From Gammaproteobacteria bacterium (GTDB lineage Bacteria; Pseudomonadota; Gammaproteobacteria; SZUA-140), in assembly GCA_020847075.1 (NCBI GenBank), contig JADLCS010000035.1, forward strand, positions 1 to 38,255: DNA of 38,255 bases, in the 5' to 3' direction. The translations under genes and the position numbers were made by a program. Every line of letters begins with the position of its first letter. The stretch's first letter is position 1. Shown here in pieces: positions 1-6,827 of this stretch. The notes under the pieces are model-generated. The model was not told the DNA's origin. It saw only the letters and a list, made by a program, of their open reading frames with translations, and searched no databases.

Positions 1-6
1 AACGAT

Positions 7-1119
7 ATGAGAATCGTATTGTTGGGGGCGCCAGGATCGGGGAAGGGGACGCAGGCCAAGCTGCTGACGGATCAATACCGGGTGCCCCAGATCTCGACCG
101 GAGACCTGCTGCGCGCCGCCGTCAAGTCGGGTACGCCGCTCGGTCTGCAGGCCAGGGCGGCGATGGACGCCGGCCGCCTGGTGTCGGACGACCTGGTGCT
201 GGCGATGATCCGGGAGCGCCTCTCCCAGTCCGACGCCCGCCACGGATTCATTCTCGACGGATTTCCCCGCAATCTGGCCCAGGCGCAGATCCTGGACGCC
301 ATGCTGGAGCGCATGGGGCAGCCGCTCGACCTCGCCCTGCTGATCGACGTCGACCTCGACATCCTGATGCAGCGCATGACCGGCCGGCGGACCTGCGAGT
401 CCTGCGGCCAGACTTACAACATCTACAGTTCGCCCTCCAAGCTGGAGGACCGCTGCGACAAGTGCGGCGGGAATCTCCGTCACCGGGCGGACGACAACGA
501 AGAGACCATCGGCAACCGTCTGCGGGTCTACGAGGCGCAGACCTCCCCCCTGATCGAATACTATCGCGCGCAGGGACGGCTCAGGACCGTACAGGGCGTG
601 GGTGAGATCCCGCATATCTTCGCCGCGATCAAGCAGGTGGTGCAGGAGGCGCAGCGCGCCGCCCAGGCCGGCAAGGTCGCCGCCGCGCGCCCGGCGCCCG
701 CGGCCCTGTCCGCCGTGTCGTCCGCGGCGCCGGCGGGGGTCAGGAAGGCCCCGGGCGGCGCCAGTCCGGCGGCGAAGAAGACGGAAACGACCAAAAAGAA
801 GCCCGCCGCGAGTGCCGGGAAAACCACGGTGAAAAAGAAACCGGCTTCGAAGAAGCCGGCGGCCGCCAGCAAGAAACCCGCGGTCAAGAAAAAGCCCGCG
901 GTCAAAAAGAAACCCGTCGCGAAGAAGAAGCCGTCCGCCGGCAAGAAGCCCGCAATCAAGAAAAAACCGGTTGCCCGCAGGAAGCCCGCGTTGAAGAAGA
1001 AGGCGGCGGTCAAGAAGAAGCCCGTCGCGAAGAAGCGGCCCGTCGCGAAGAAGAAACCGGCGCCGAAGAAGAAGGCCGTGCTCAAGAAGAAGGCCAGGGG
1101 TCCGGCACGCGGCAAGTAA
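7..1119 (+). CDS. adk: Adenylate kinase with long lysine-rich C-terminal tail
   Basis: Catalyses ATP + AMP = 2 ADP in the cytoplasm. The enzyme part, residues 1 to about 220, is complete: P-loop GAPGSGKGT at 7-15 (Lys13), the AMP-binding STGDLLR segment, GFPR, and a zinc-type LID with Cys130/Cys133 and Cys150/Cys153. Bacterial Adk normally ends near residue 215. Here the frame continues through an Ala/Pro linker (about 222-256) into about 114 residues of KKKPA/VAKKKP-type repeats (257-370), resembling histone H1-like or AlgP tails. The frame is open throughout, so this reads as a real fusion. The start is the first ATG, only 6 bases from the window edge, so the ribosome site cannot be judged. 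hemB follows after 27 bases. The kinase call is secure; the tail's role is unknown (nucleic-acid or polyphosphate binding are guesses). Confidence 0.95.
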   Translation: MRIVLLGAPGSGKGTQAKLLTDQYRVPQISTGDLLRAAVKSGTPLGLQARAAMDAGRLVSDDLVLAMIRERLSQSDARHGFILDGFPRNLAQAQILDAMLERMGQPLDLALLIDVDLDILMQRMTGRRTCESCGQTYNIYSSPSKLEDRCDKCGGNLRHRADDNEETIGNRLRVYEAQTSPLIEYYRAQGRLRTVQGVGEIPHIFAAIKQVVQEAQRAAQAGKVAAARPAPAALSAVSSAAPAGVRKAPGGASPAAKKTETTKKKPAASAGKTTVKKKPASKKPAAASKKPAVKKKPAVKKKPVAKKKPSAGKKPAIKKKPVARRKPALKKKAAVKKKPVAKKRPVAKKKPAPKKKAVLKKKARGPARGK

Positions 1120-1143
1120 CCGCCCGGGCCGCCCCGCCGCTGA

Positions 1144-2166
<1,023 letters not shown>

Positions 2167-2169
2167 CTC

Positions 2170-2198
2170 GTAGGGTGGGCGCGTCTTTCGTGCCCACC
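2170..2198. repeat. Dispersed palindrome, GTAGGGTGGGC type
   Basis: An imperfect hairpin directly after the hemB stop: GTAGGGTGGGC, a loop containing GTCTTTC, then GTGCCCACC. The same element, with arms GTGGGCACG and CGTGCCCAC, recurs at 15444-15467 and 15487-15513. It looks like a REP-type intergenic repeat. Confidence 0.6.
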
Positions 2199-2221
2199 GA
2201 AAGATTGCTCACCCCGCGTCC

Positions 2222-2257
2222 CTTTACTCTTTACCCTTATACTCTTTACCCTTTTTT
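2222..2257. repeat. Heptanucleotide tandem repeat (CTTTACC type) abutting aroE
   Basis: Units CTTTACT (2222-2228), CTTTACC (2229-2235), an 8-base variant CTTATACT (2236-2243), CTTTACC (2244-2250) and CTTTTTT (2251-2257). The array ends one base before the aroE start codon and takes the place where a ribosome binding site would be expected. Confidence 0.65.
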
Positions 2258-2258
2258 C

Positions 2259-3128
2259 ATGTCTTCCCTCTTCGACTTCGACGCCCCGCCGGACCGTTAC
2301 GCGGTGATGGGCAATCCTGTCGCGCACAGCCTCTCGCCCGCCATCCATACCGAGTTCGCGCGTCAGACCCGGCAGCGCATGGTGTATACTGCGATCCAGG
2401 TCGATGAAGGCGGTTTCGAGCAGGCGGCGGGAAACTTCCGCGCCGCTGGCGGCAGGGGACTCAACGTCACCGTACCGTTCAAGCGCGTCGCCTGGGGCTG
2501 GGTGGACGAACGCAGCGCGCGCGCCGAACGCGCCGGCGCGGTCAACACCATCCGCTTCGGCGACGACGGGGTCTACGGCGACAACACCGACGGCCTCGGC
2601 CTGGTGCGCGACATCACGGTCAATCTGGGCGTGCCGATCGCCGGCCGGCGCGTGCTGATCGCGGGCGCCGGCGGCGCGGTACGTGGCGTGCTGGAACCCG
2701 TGCTGGAACAGAGGCCAAGCGAGGTCGTCATCGTCAACCGCACCGTGGACAGCGCGATCGAATTGGCCGCGCTGTTCTCGACATCGGCGTTTCCAGTGAG
2801 CGGCTGTTCATTCGAGGCGCTGACGGGTCGTGTATTCGATCTGGTGATCAACGGCACTGCGGCCAGCCTGCACGGTGCGGATCTACCACTACCACCGTCG
2901 CTGCTGGCGCCCGATAGCCTGTGTTACGACATGATGTACGCGGCGGAACCGACGCCGTTCCTGCGCTGGGCGCAGACGCACGGCGCGGCGCGCGCGGTGG
3001 ACGGCCTCGGCATGCTGGTCGAACAAGCCGCGGAGGCCTTTCTGCTGTGGCGCGGTGTGCGGCCGGAGACCGCGGCGGTAATTCCGCAGATGCGCACACA
3101 TCTGTCGTCCAGACACCGGGCTGGATAA
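2259..3128 (+). CDS. aroE: Shikimate dehydrogenase
   Basis: NADPH-dependent reduction of 3-dehydroshikimate to shikimate in the aromatic amino-acid pathway. From this ATG the protein is 289 aa and begins MSSLFDFDAPPDRYAVMGNP, which places the family motif GNPVAHSLSP at the expected distance from the N-terminus. Catalytic Lys75 lies in NVTVPFK and Asp111 in DNTDG; the Rossmann loop GAGGAVRG follows. An upstream in-frame ATG at 2175 would add 28 residues translated from repeat DNA and is unlikely. No Shine-Dalgarno is seen; the bases before the start are pyrimidine heptamer repeats. Family assignment is secure. Confidence 0.93.
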   Translation: MSSLFDFDAPPDRYAVMGNPVAHSLSPAIHTEFARQTRQRMVYTAIQVDEGGFEQAAGNFRAAGGRGLNVTVPFKRVAWGWVDERSARAERAGAVNTIRFGDDGVYGDNTDGLGLVRDITVNLGVPIAGRRVLIAGAGGAVRGVLEPVLEQRPSEVVIVNRTVDSAIELAALFSTSAFPVSGCSFEALTGRVFDLVINGTAASLHGADLPLPPSLLAPDSLCYDMMYAAEPTPFLRWAQTHGAARAVDGLGMLVEQAAEAFLLWRGVRPETAAVIPQMRTHLSSRHRAG

Positions 3129-3163
3129 AACACCACCCGAATCGTATATGGGTGCCTGGAGTC

Positions 3164-3251
3164 GTAGGTTGGGCTGAGCAAAGCGAAGCCCAACATCCCG
3201 GAGAGTCCGCATATCGTTTCGTTGGGCTTCACTCCGTTCAGCCCAACCTAC
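3164..3251. repeat. Paired dispersed palindrome (GTAGGTTGGGCTGAGC family)
   Basis: Two oppositely oriented copies, GTAGGTTGGGCTGAGC...GAAGCCCAAC and GTTGGGCTTC...GTTCAGCCCAACCTAC, separated by about 27 bases. Together they can fold into one long hairpin, and each copy is also self-complementary (GTTGGGCT/AGCCCAAC). Copies recur at 9112-9142, 15172-15252, 16877-16909 and 16925-16955. It resembles REP/BIME elements. Confidence 0.8.
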
Positions 3252-3373
3252 AACCCTGTTACACCGACAGTATCTCTGAGCATCCCCCGGCCCGCATTAC
3301 GGCGGCCTCCCCTGAACACGGCACGACACCTGCCGGCGGGCGCACCCCTCGCCGGCCATCTGTGACGGACGTC

Positions 3374-3401
3374 TAAAGTTTATTCACACCTCATCCGAAA
3401 C
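3374..3401 (+). promoter_or_regulatory. Possible flagellar-sigma (sigma-28) promoter
   Basis: TAAAGTTT at 3374-3381 is a perfect match to the sigma-28 -35 consensus. After 12 bases comes TCCGAAAC (3394-3401), a partial match to GCCGATAA; the usual spacing is 11. Predicted transcription would start near 3408, upstream of the ATG at 3440. Suggestive only. Confidence 0.4.
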
Positions 3402-3439
3402 ACTGAACAATGCCCGGTCCCGCGGGTGAGGGAATCTTC

Positions 3440-4264
3440 ATGGATGTGAGTGCCGCCGGTAGTCCGGGTATAGGGCATTACGGCCGGTCGATATCGACGA
3501 ACGTCCCCGCACCTGCCGCGGGTGCCCATCCCTCTTCGCGCTGTGGCCCATCTTCCGCGTCCGCCGGATCGTCCGAGGCCGTCTTCTCGGAGCGCGTCCT
3601 CACATTGGCGGCAAACCGATCCCGGAGCCTGCAACTCGAGGTTATGACGCAGGAAGGGGATCGGGTGACGCTCACCCTGGCCAGCGCCGACGCGCTGCAA
3701 CTGTCGAGCTACCAGGCCGCGAGCCCCACGACCATGGCGGCAGGCGTCGGCGCCAGCTTCTCCGCGAGCGGAAGTTTCAGCTACACCGTCGAAGGCGAAT
3801 TGAGCGTCGAGGAGTCCGCCGACATTCAGGACCTGCTCGGCCAGGTGGGCGAGTTCGCCGAGCGCTTCTTCGCAGGCGACATCGATGGCCTGCTCAGTCG
3901 GGTAAACGAATCCGGTTTCGACATGAAAGAGCTGGCGTCGTTCTCGCTGCAGATGGACATGACCCGCAGCGTCCAGGCCACCGCTTACCAGTCGGTGCAG
4001 GCGATGGCGGAAGACGCGGCCTCGTCCTCCAGCCTGCCCGCCTTTACCTATGATCTGTCCGCCGCCCGCTCGGCGAGCGCCGGTTACAAGGACCTGTTCG
4101 ACGCGCTGCTGAAGTCGGCGGTGCAATTGCTGCAGGCCACACACTCGCCAGTGTCTCCAGCTATTGATTCCACTGCTACGGATACGTCTATCCTGCTCGA
4201 TCAACTGCTGTCTACAATCGATGCGGCGGCGCCCGACATTTCGGGCCTTGAAGATGGCATATAA
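3440..4264 (+). CDS. Unrecognised 274-aa protein, possibly flagellum-associated
   Basis: Not confidently recognised. The protein starts MDVSAAGSPGIG; this ATG is preferred over 3410 because TGAGGG lies about 7 bases upstream. Residues 1-50 are low-complexity Ser/Ala/Pro. The middle, roughly residues 105-190, is acidic and helical, with ELSVEESADIQDLLGQV and a FFAGDIDGLLSRV-like segment. I recall similar acidic helical segments in uncharacterised proteins (DUF5610-like) of motile proteobacteria, but this is not verified. No signal peptide or membrane segment is seen. A sigma-28-like promoter upstream supports a link to motility. The last codons are less GC-rich and overlap the start of the following AT-richer gene, so the 3' end may have been altered by that insertion. 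Confidence 0.6.
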   Translation: MDVSAAGSPGIGHYGRSISTNVPAPAAGAHPSSRCGPSSASAGSSEAVFSERVLTLAANRSRSLQLEVMTQEGDRVTLTLASADALQLSSYQAASPTTMAAGVGASFSASGSFSYTVEGELSVEESADIQDLLGQVGEFAERFFAGDIDGLLSRVNESGFDMKELASFSLQMDMTRSVQATAYQSVQAMAEDAASSSSLPAFTYDLSAARSASAGYKDLFDALLKSAVQLLQATHSPVSPAIDSTATDTSILLDQLLSTIDAAAPDISGLEDGI

Positions 4265-4730
4265 GAACACGAAGCTGGAGTCTGAAGGAGCTGAGTTCCT
4301 GGTGCTTGGGTATCTTCTGATCAATGGTGTCGCGTCATACAAGACATACACGAACATGCCAGGATATGACTTGGTTGCCACAAGCCCGGATCACAATACA
4401 TCTGCTAGGCTTCAGGTCAAGAGCAGGTGGACACGGAAAGCCACAGGTTTTCTGATAAGTCGATTTGATTGCGATTTTGTGGTGTTCGTAAGATTGAATC
4501 TGGATGGGGTGGTGCGCAATAACAAGGCATCCGATCCAGATTACTTTGTCTTTCCTGTTTCTATCATTGAGGAAGCTCACAGGCTGGGCAAGATGCCGAA
4601 GGTCATACTCAAGGACATTCCAGACTATCAGAAATACTCAAACAATTGGGCGCTAGTTTCATCATTTTTAGCAGACGCCCCTAACACAGCACTTCAGTCG
4701 ATGTCGGCGCTAACGCGCCGCCGCGTCTGA
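4254..4730 (+). CDS. PD-(D/E)XK nuclease-like cassette protein
   Basis: A 158-aa protein in AT-richer DNA. Residues 10-58 look like a minimal PD-(D/E)XK fold: SEGAEFLVLGYLL helix (Glu14), GYDL (Asp39) and LQVKSRW, in which Gln54-x-Lys56 replaces the usual Glu-x-Lys. A beta-strand FDCDFVVFV follows. Relatives with this layout include DUF4365-like and intron-associated endonucleases; activity is unproven, and the Gln may signal a changed or lost active site. No methyltransferase partner lies nearby. The start ATG overlaps the end of the upstream gene in another frame. The stop codon lies inside an attC-like site, so the last 16 or so residues are attC-encoded, as is typical of integron gene cassettes. 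Confidence 0.7.
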   Translation: MAYKNTKLESEGAEFLVLGYLLINGVASYKTYTNMPGYDLVATSPDHNTSARLQVKSRWTRKATGFLISRFDCDFVVFVRLNLDGVVRNNKASDPDYFVFPVSIIEEAHRLGKMPKVILKDIPDYQKYSNNWALVSSFLADAPNTALQSMSALTRRRV

Positions 4731-4744
4731 GCTTAGCGTTTGGC
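4678..4744 (+). other. attC-like recombination site 1
   Basis: Left core CCTAAC (4680-4685) and right core GTTTGGC (4738-4744; consensus GTTRRRY) enclose an imperfect hairpin. TCAG pairs with CTGA, CG with CG, and CGGCGC with GCGCCG across a TAAC loop; unpaired bases lie on one side, as attC folding requires. The 3' part TGAGCTTAGCGTT closely follows the usual attC right end. It encloses the stop codon of the upstream ORF. Confidence 0.7.
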
Positions 4745-4752
4745 AGAAAGCC

Positions 4753-4872
4753 ATGCGCATTCTTTTCATACTTTTTCTCCCATTCATGTTGCAAGTCATC
4801 GCACTTCTCTCGAGAGAGGCGCTCCGCCGACGGGCCGGCTCCGCGCCCCTCAATTTCAACATTAGCCATTAA
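4753..4872 (+). CDS. Small cassette ORF, 39-aa hydrophobic peptide
   Basis: ATG at 4753 opens a 39-codon frame ending TAA at 4870-4872. Residues 1-19 (MRILFILFLPFMLQVIALL) could form one membrane helix or signal-like segment. Residues 20-39 are Arg-rich and encoded by the second attC-like site. It is the only frame of the right orientation filling this roughly 123-bp cassette. No strong ribosome binding site is seen. It may be a small membrane peptide (type I toxin-like or cassette filler) or a non-coding cassette. Confidence 0.35.
   Translation: MRILFILFLPFMLQVIALLSREALRRRAGSAPLNFNISH
4812..4867 (+). other. attC-like recombination site 2 (mutated cores)
   Basis: Contains GGCGCTCCGCCGACG, close to the usual attC left arm. 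The hairpin pairs GGCGC with GCGCC and GCCG with CGGC, separated by matching TCC internal loops. The right end CAACATTAGCC differs from CAACGTTAGCC by one base at the core G. The left TAAC core is not present; the bases before the arm are CTCTCGAGAGAG. Probably an inactive or partly deleted attC. Confidence 0.55.
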
Positions 4873-4877
4873 AGAAC

Positions 4878-5495
4878 ATGCGATTCCAGGGAAAGCTGAC
4901 TAACTGGAACGATGCAAAGGGCATCGGCACTATTACATGGAACGGAAGCAGTGATAGGGTCTTTGTTCACATAAGTGCGTTCACCACCCGCCGCAAAAGG
5001 CCTGCTGAGGGTGATATTGTTACTTATGAAGTAGAGAAAGGTAAAAACGGAAAATTCAAAGCGGTAAACGTCTCTTTCCCGCAAAGCCGACTGCCATCAG
5101 CGCGAGAGCGCTCAAGGTCTGGCGGTAGCGTATTTATAGGTTCAGTGCTTTTAATATTCTTGGTTTATTTATTGTTTGCTGTATTCACGGGCAGAGTGCG
5201 GCTATTTGTTTTGGGCATCTATGCAGTAGCAAGTATTGTTGCATTCCTCGCATATTGCATAGACAAAGATGCGGCAGGGCAAGGCGAGTGGCGCATACAA
5301 GAAAGCACACTACATATGTTTGCACTTTTCTATGGCTGGCCTGGAGCTTTTTTGGCTCAGAGAATCGTCCGGCATAAAACGAAAAAAGAGGAGTTTCAAA
5401 GAGTTTTTATTGCAACTGTCTTGATCAACGTGGTCGGTTTTTGTGTTTACTCATCCCCGTTCGCGTCAAAGACGCTGCTTACATTTTTGAGCTGA
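4878..5495 (+). CDS. Cold-shock domain / DUF1294 membrane fusion protein
   Basis: 205 aa. The N-terminal cold-shock domain, residues about 1-66, has RNP1-like KGIGTI (14-19) and RNP2-like VFVHIS (28-33). A Ser/Arg linker leads to DUF1294, with membrane segments at about 84-103 and 108-127, the YCIDKDAA motif, then WRIQESTLHMFALFYGWPGA and RHKTKK motifs and a final hydrophobic helix. This pairing is known across proteobacteria and I recall it as frequent in integron cassettes. It probably binds single-stranded nucleic acid at the inner membrane, but its function is not established. The ATG lies 10 bases after an attC-like right end; the upstream AAAGA is a weak ribosome site. The DNA is clearly AT-richer than the flanking chromosome, suggesting transfer. 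Confidence 0.85.
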   Translation: MRFQGKLTNWNDAKGIGTITWNGSSDRVFVHISAFTTRRKRPAEGDIVTYEVEKGKNGKFKAVNVSFPQSRLPSARERSRSGGSVFIGSVLLIFLVYLLFAVFTGRVRLFVLGIYAVASIVAFLAYCIDKDAAGQGEWRIQESTLHMFALFYGWPGAFLAQRIVRHKTKKEEFQRVFIATVLINVVGFCVYSSPFASKTLLTFLS

Positions 5496-5501
5496 CCACA
5501 T

Positions 5502-5526
5502 GGCTCACAAGGCGCTCCAGCCGACG
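5502..5526 (+). other. attC 5' half-site, truncated
   Basis: GGCTCACAAGGCGCTCCAGC followed by CGACG matches 21 of 23 positions of the degenerate attC left-end consensus GBCTAACAAKTCGYTCMAGC-SGA, as I remember it from cassette PCR primers. One of the two mismatches lies in the TAAC core. The complementary right half is missing; the sequence instead runs into the 3' end of the convergent toxin gene. Confidence 0.55.
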
Positions 5527-5530
5527 AATA

Positions 5531-5845
5531 TCAGGGGCGAATACGCCCTTGCCAGTAGCCGGGCTTACGGGAATGATGAGCAATGGCAATGACGATTGCG
5601 TCCTCACCGCGTTCGATGACGACGATGTCATAAGGGAAGCGCCTAAGAATAAGACGCTTGGCTCCTTTGTTGCCGGATTGTCCCGGCATTGGCAGGAGCG
5701 GAAGAAAGCCGTCTTCTATGACGTCAATGGCGGCATCGACAGCATCGGAAAATTCAGAACCTAAACCCGCCCGCTCTCCTTCATACCAGGCGGCTGCGGC
5801 TTCAGCTTCTTCGGCGGCTTGCTGGAGAATCTGTACCTTGCGCAC
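5531..5845 (-). CDS. RelE/ParE-family toxin
   Basis: 104 aa, with the ParE-like pattern: a helical start with an AAAWYEGERAGLGSEF segment, a middle LP...G region, then the RRFPYDIVVIERGEDAIVIAIAHHSRKPGYW beta-sheet core read in pieces (RRFPYDIVV; AIVIAIAHHSRKPGYW). ParE-type members poison DNA gyrase and RelE-type members cleave ribosome-bound mRNA; which applies here cannot be told. Translation starts at a GTG that overlaps the antitoxin TAG by one base (TAGTG), so the two are translationally coupled. Its 3' end faces the cassette cluster, 4 bases from the truncated attC half-site. Confidence 0.88.
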   Translation of the reverse strand: MRKVQILQQAAEEAEAAAAWYEGERAGLGSEFSDAVDAAIDVIEDGFLPLLPMPGQSGNKGAKRLILRRFPYDIVVIERGEDAIVIAIAHHSRKPGYWQGRIRP

Positions 5846-6084
5846 TACCGGGCCTCGAGTTTCGCCCGCATTCTCCGTCGAAATTCTGCCCGATTCAACA
5901 GCTTGGCCTGGCCGTCGTCGACTTCCGCGATACGCCGCAGGATTTCCTGATCCCAGGCTTCTGAGACCCCAGTATCCCGCGGCGCGTCGAGGCTCTTTAT
6001 CAGCTCGTGTGCGAGTTCCGCCCGTTCTGTCTCGGAAAGGGCCAGGATCTCGGAGCGCAGGCGCTCCAGGGGTTTGGTAGCCAT
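5845..6084 (-). CDS. Addiction-module antitoxin (Unstab_antitox family)
   Basis: 79 aa, MATKPLERLRSEILALSETE at the start and an Arg-rich end; this matches the short 'addiction module protein' family (PF09720) that pairs with ParE-like toxins. It neutralises the downstream toxin and probably autoregulates the pair. GGGAGG sits about 5 bases before the ATG. A promoter candidate lies at 6113-6142. The gene precedes the toxin and overlaps it by one base, the usual order for these modules. Confidence 0.85.
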   Translation of the reverse strand: MATKPLERLRSEILALSETERAELAHELIKSLDAPRDTGVSEAWDQEILRRIAEVDDGQAKLLNRAEFRRRMRAKLEAR

Positions 6085-6112
6085 AAGGCCTCCCAGGGTA
6101 AGTGGCTCGTGT

Positions 6113-6142
6113 ATTTTATCGCCCGATTCGTCCCTGTAACAA
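6113..6142 (-). promoter_or_regulatory. Candidate promoter of the toxin-antitoxin pair
   Basis: Read on the minus strand: -35 TTGTTA (6142-6137), 18 bases, -10 TAAAAT (6118-6113), about 29 bases upstream of the antitoxin ATG. Plausible sigma-70 promoter by pattern only. Confidence 0.45.
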
Positions 6143-6165
6143 TGGGCTTGGCTGGATGCCGGTCG

Positions 6166-6714
6166 TTACCTTTCCTCCCGGACAGCTTCCTGTAAATGGA
6201 GATTCTTGAGCTCGACATAATGCTTTGCCGAGAACTCCAGATACTCCAGCTCCTTTTCCGTCAACGGGCGCGCCTGTTTCGCCGGGCTGCCTAGATACAG
6301 ATACCCGCTCTCCAGCACCTTGTTCGGCGACACGAGGCTGCCGGCGCCGATCATGACGCGGCTCTGGATGACCGCGCCGTCGAGCACGGTGGAGCCCATG
6401 CCGACCAGCACGAGGTCTTCCACCGTACAGGCGTGCAGGATGACGCCGTGGCCGACGGTGACGTCGTCGCCGATGATGAGTGCGCGGCCGCCGGGGTTGA
6501 AGCGGTTGTCCTGGGTGACGTGCAGGACGGAGCCGTCCTGGATGTTGGTGCGCGCGCCGATGCGGATCGCCTGCACGTCGCCGCGCGCGACCGCCATCGG
6601 CCACAGCGAGGCGTCGTCGCCGAGGGTGACGTCGCCCAGCGCCAGTGCCATCGCATCGACGTAGGCGCGCGCGCCCAGCCGCGGGGTCCTGCCTGCGAAG
6701 CCTCGTATCGCCAT
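6166..6714 (-). CDS. Gamma-class carbonic anhydrase family protein (YrdA-like)
   Basis: 182 aa left-handed beta-helix protein with hexapeptide repeats from residue 20 to about 150. Metal-binding histidine candidates are in VLHVTQDN, TVGHGVILHAC; the ARTNIQDGSVLHV segment is typical of the YrdA/PaaY/gamma-CA family, as is the C-terminal AKHYVELKNLHL helix. Members form zinc- or iron-dependent trimers, but carbonic anhydrase activity is often undetected in YrdA-type proteins, so the substrate is left open. GAGGTG lies 5 bases before the ATG. It is divergent from prlC with a 113-base shared upstream region. Confidence 0.92.
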   Translation of the reverse strand: MAIRGFAGRTPRLGARAYVDAMALALGDVTLGDDASLWPMAVARGDVQAIRIGARTNIQDGSVLHVTQDNRFNPGGRALIIGDDVTVGHGVILHACTVEDLVLVGMGSTVLDGAVIQSRVMIGAGSLVSPNKVLESGYLYLGSPAKQARPLTEKELEYLEFSAKHYVELKNLHLQEAVREER

Positions 6715-6827
6715 GGTGTCACCTCAGTAGGTTCGATGGTTCGGGCCGTCCCGCCCGCTGCGGACCGCTGTCCCCATGGTACATTAGCTGGACGGGCCGG
6801 TGAACGGCGGCAAGAAGGGTGTGAGGC

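Noticed and set aside
3164..3251. Long hairpin as Rho-independent terminator of aroE
   Set aside because: No U-tract follows, and the same sequence recurs at unrelated places; better explained as a dispersed repeat, though it may slow polymerase.
6136..6169. GTAAC...GTTAC arms resembling a short attC
   Set aside because: Only about 34 bases, no attC-type internal stems, and it overlaps the TA promoter -35; likely chance.
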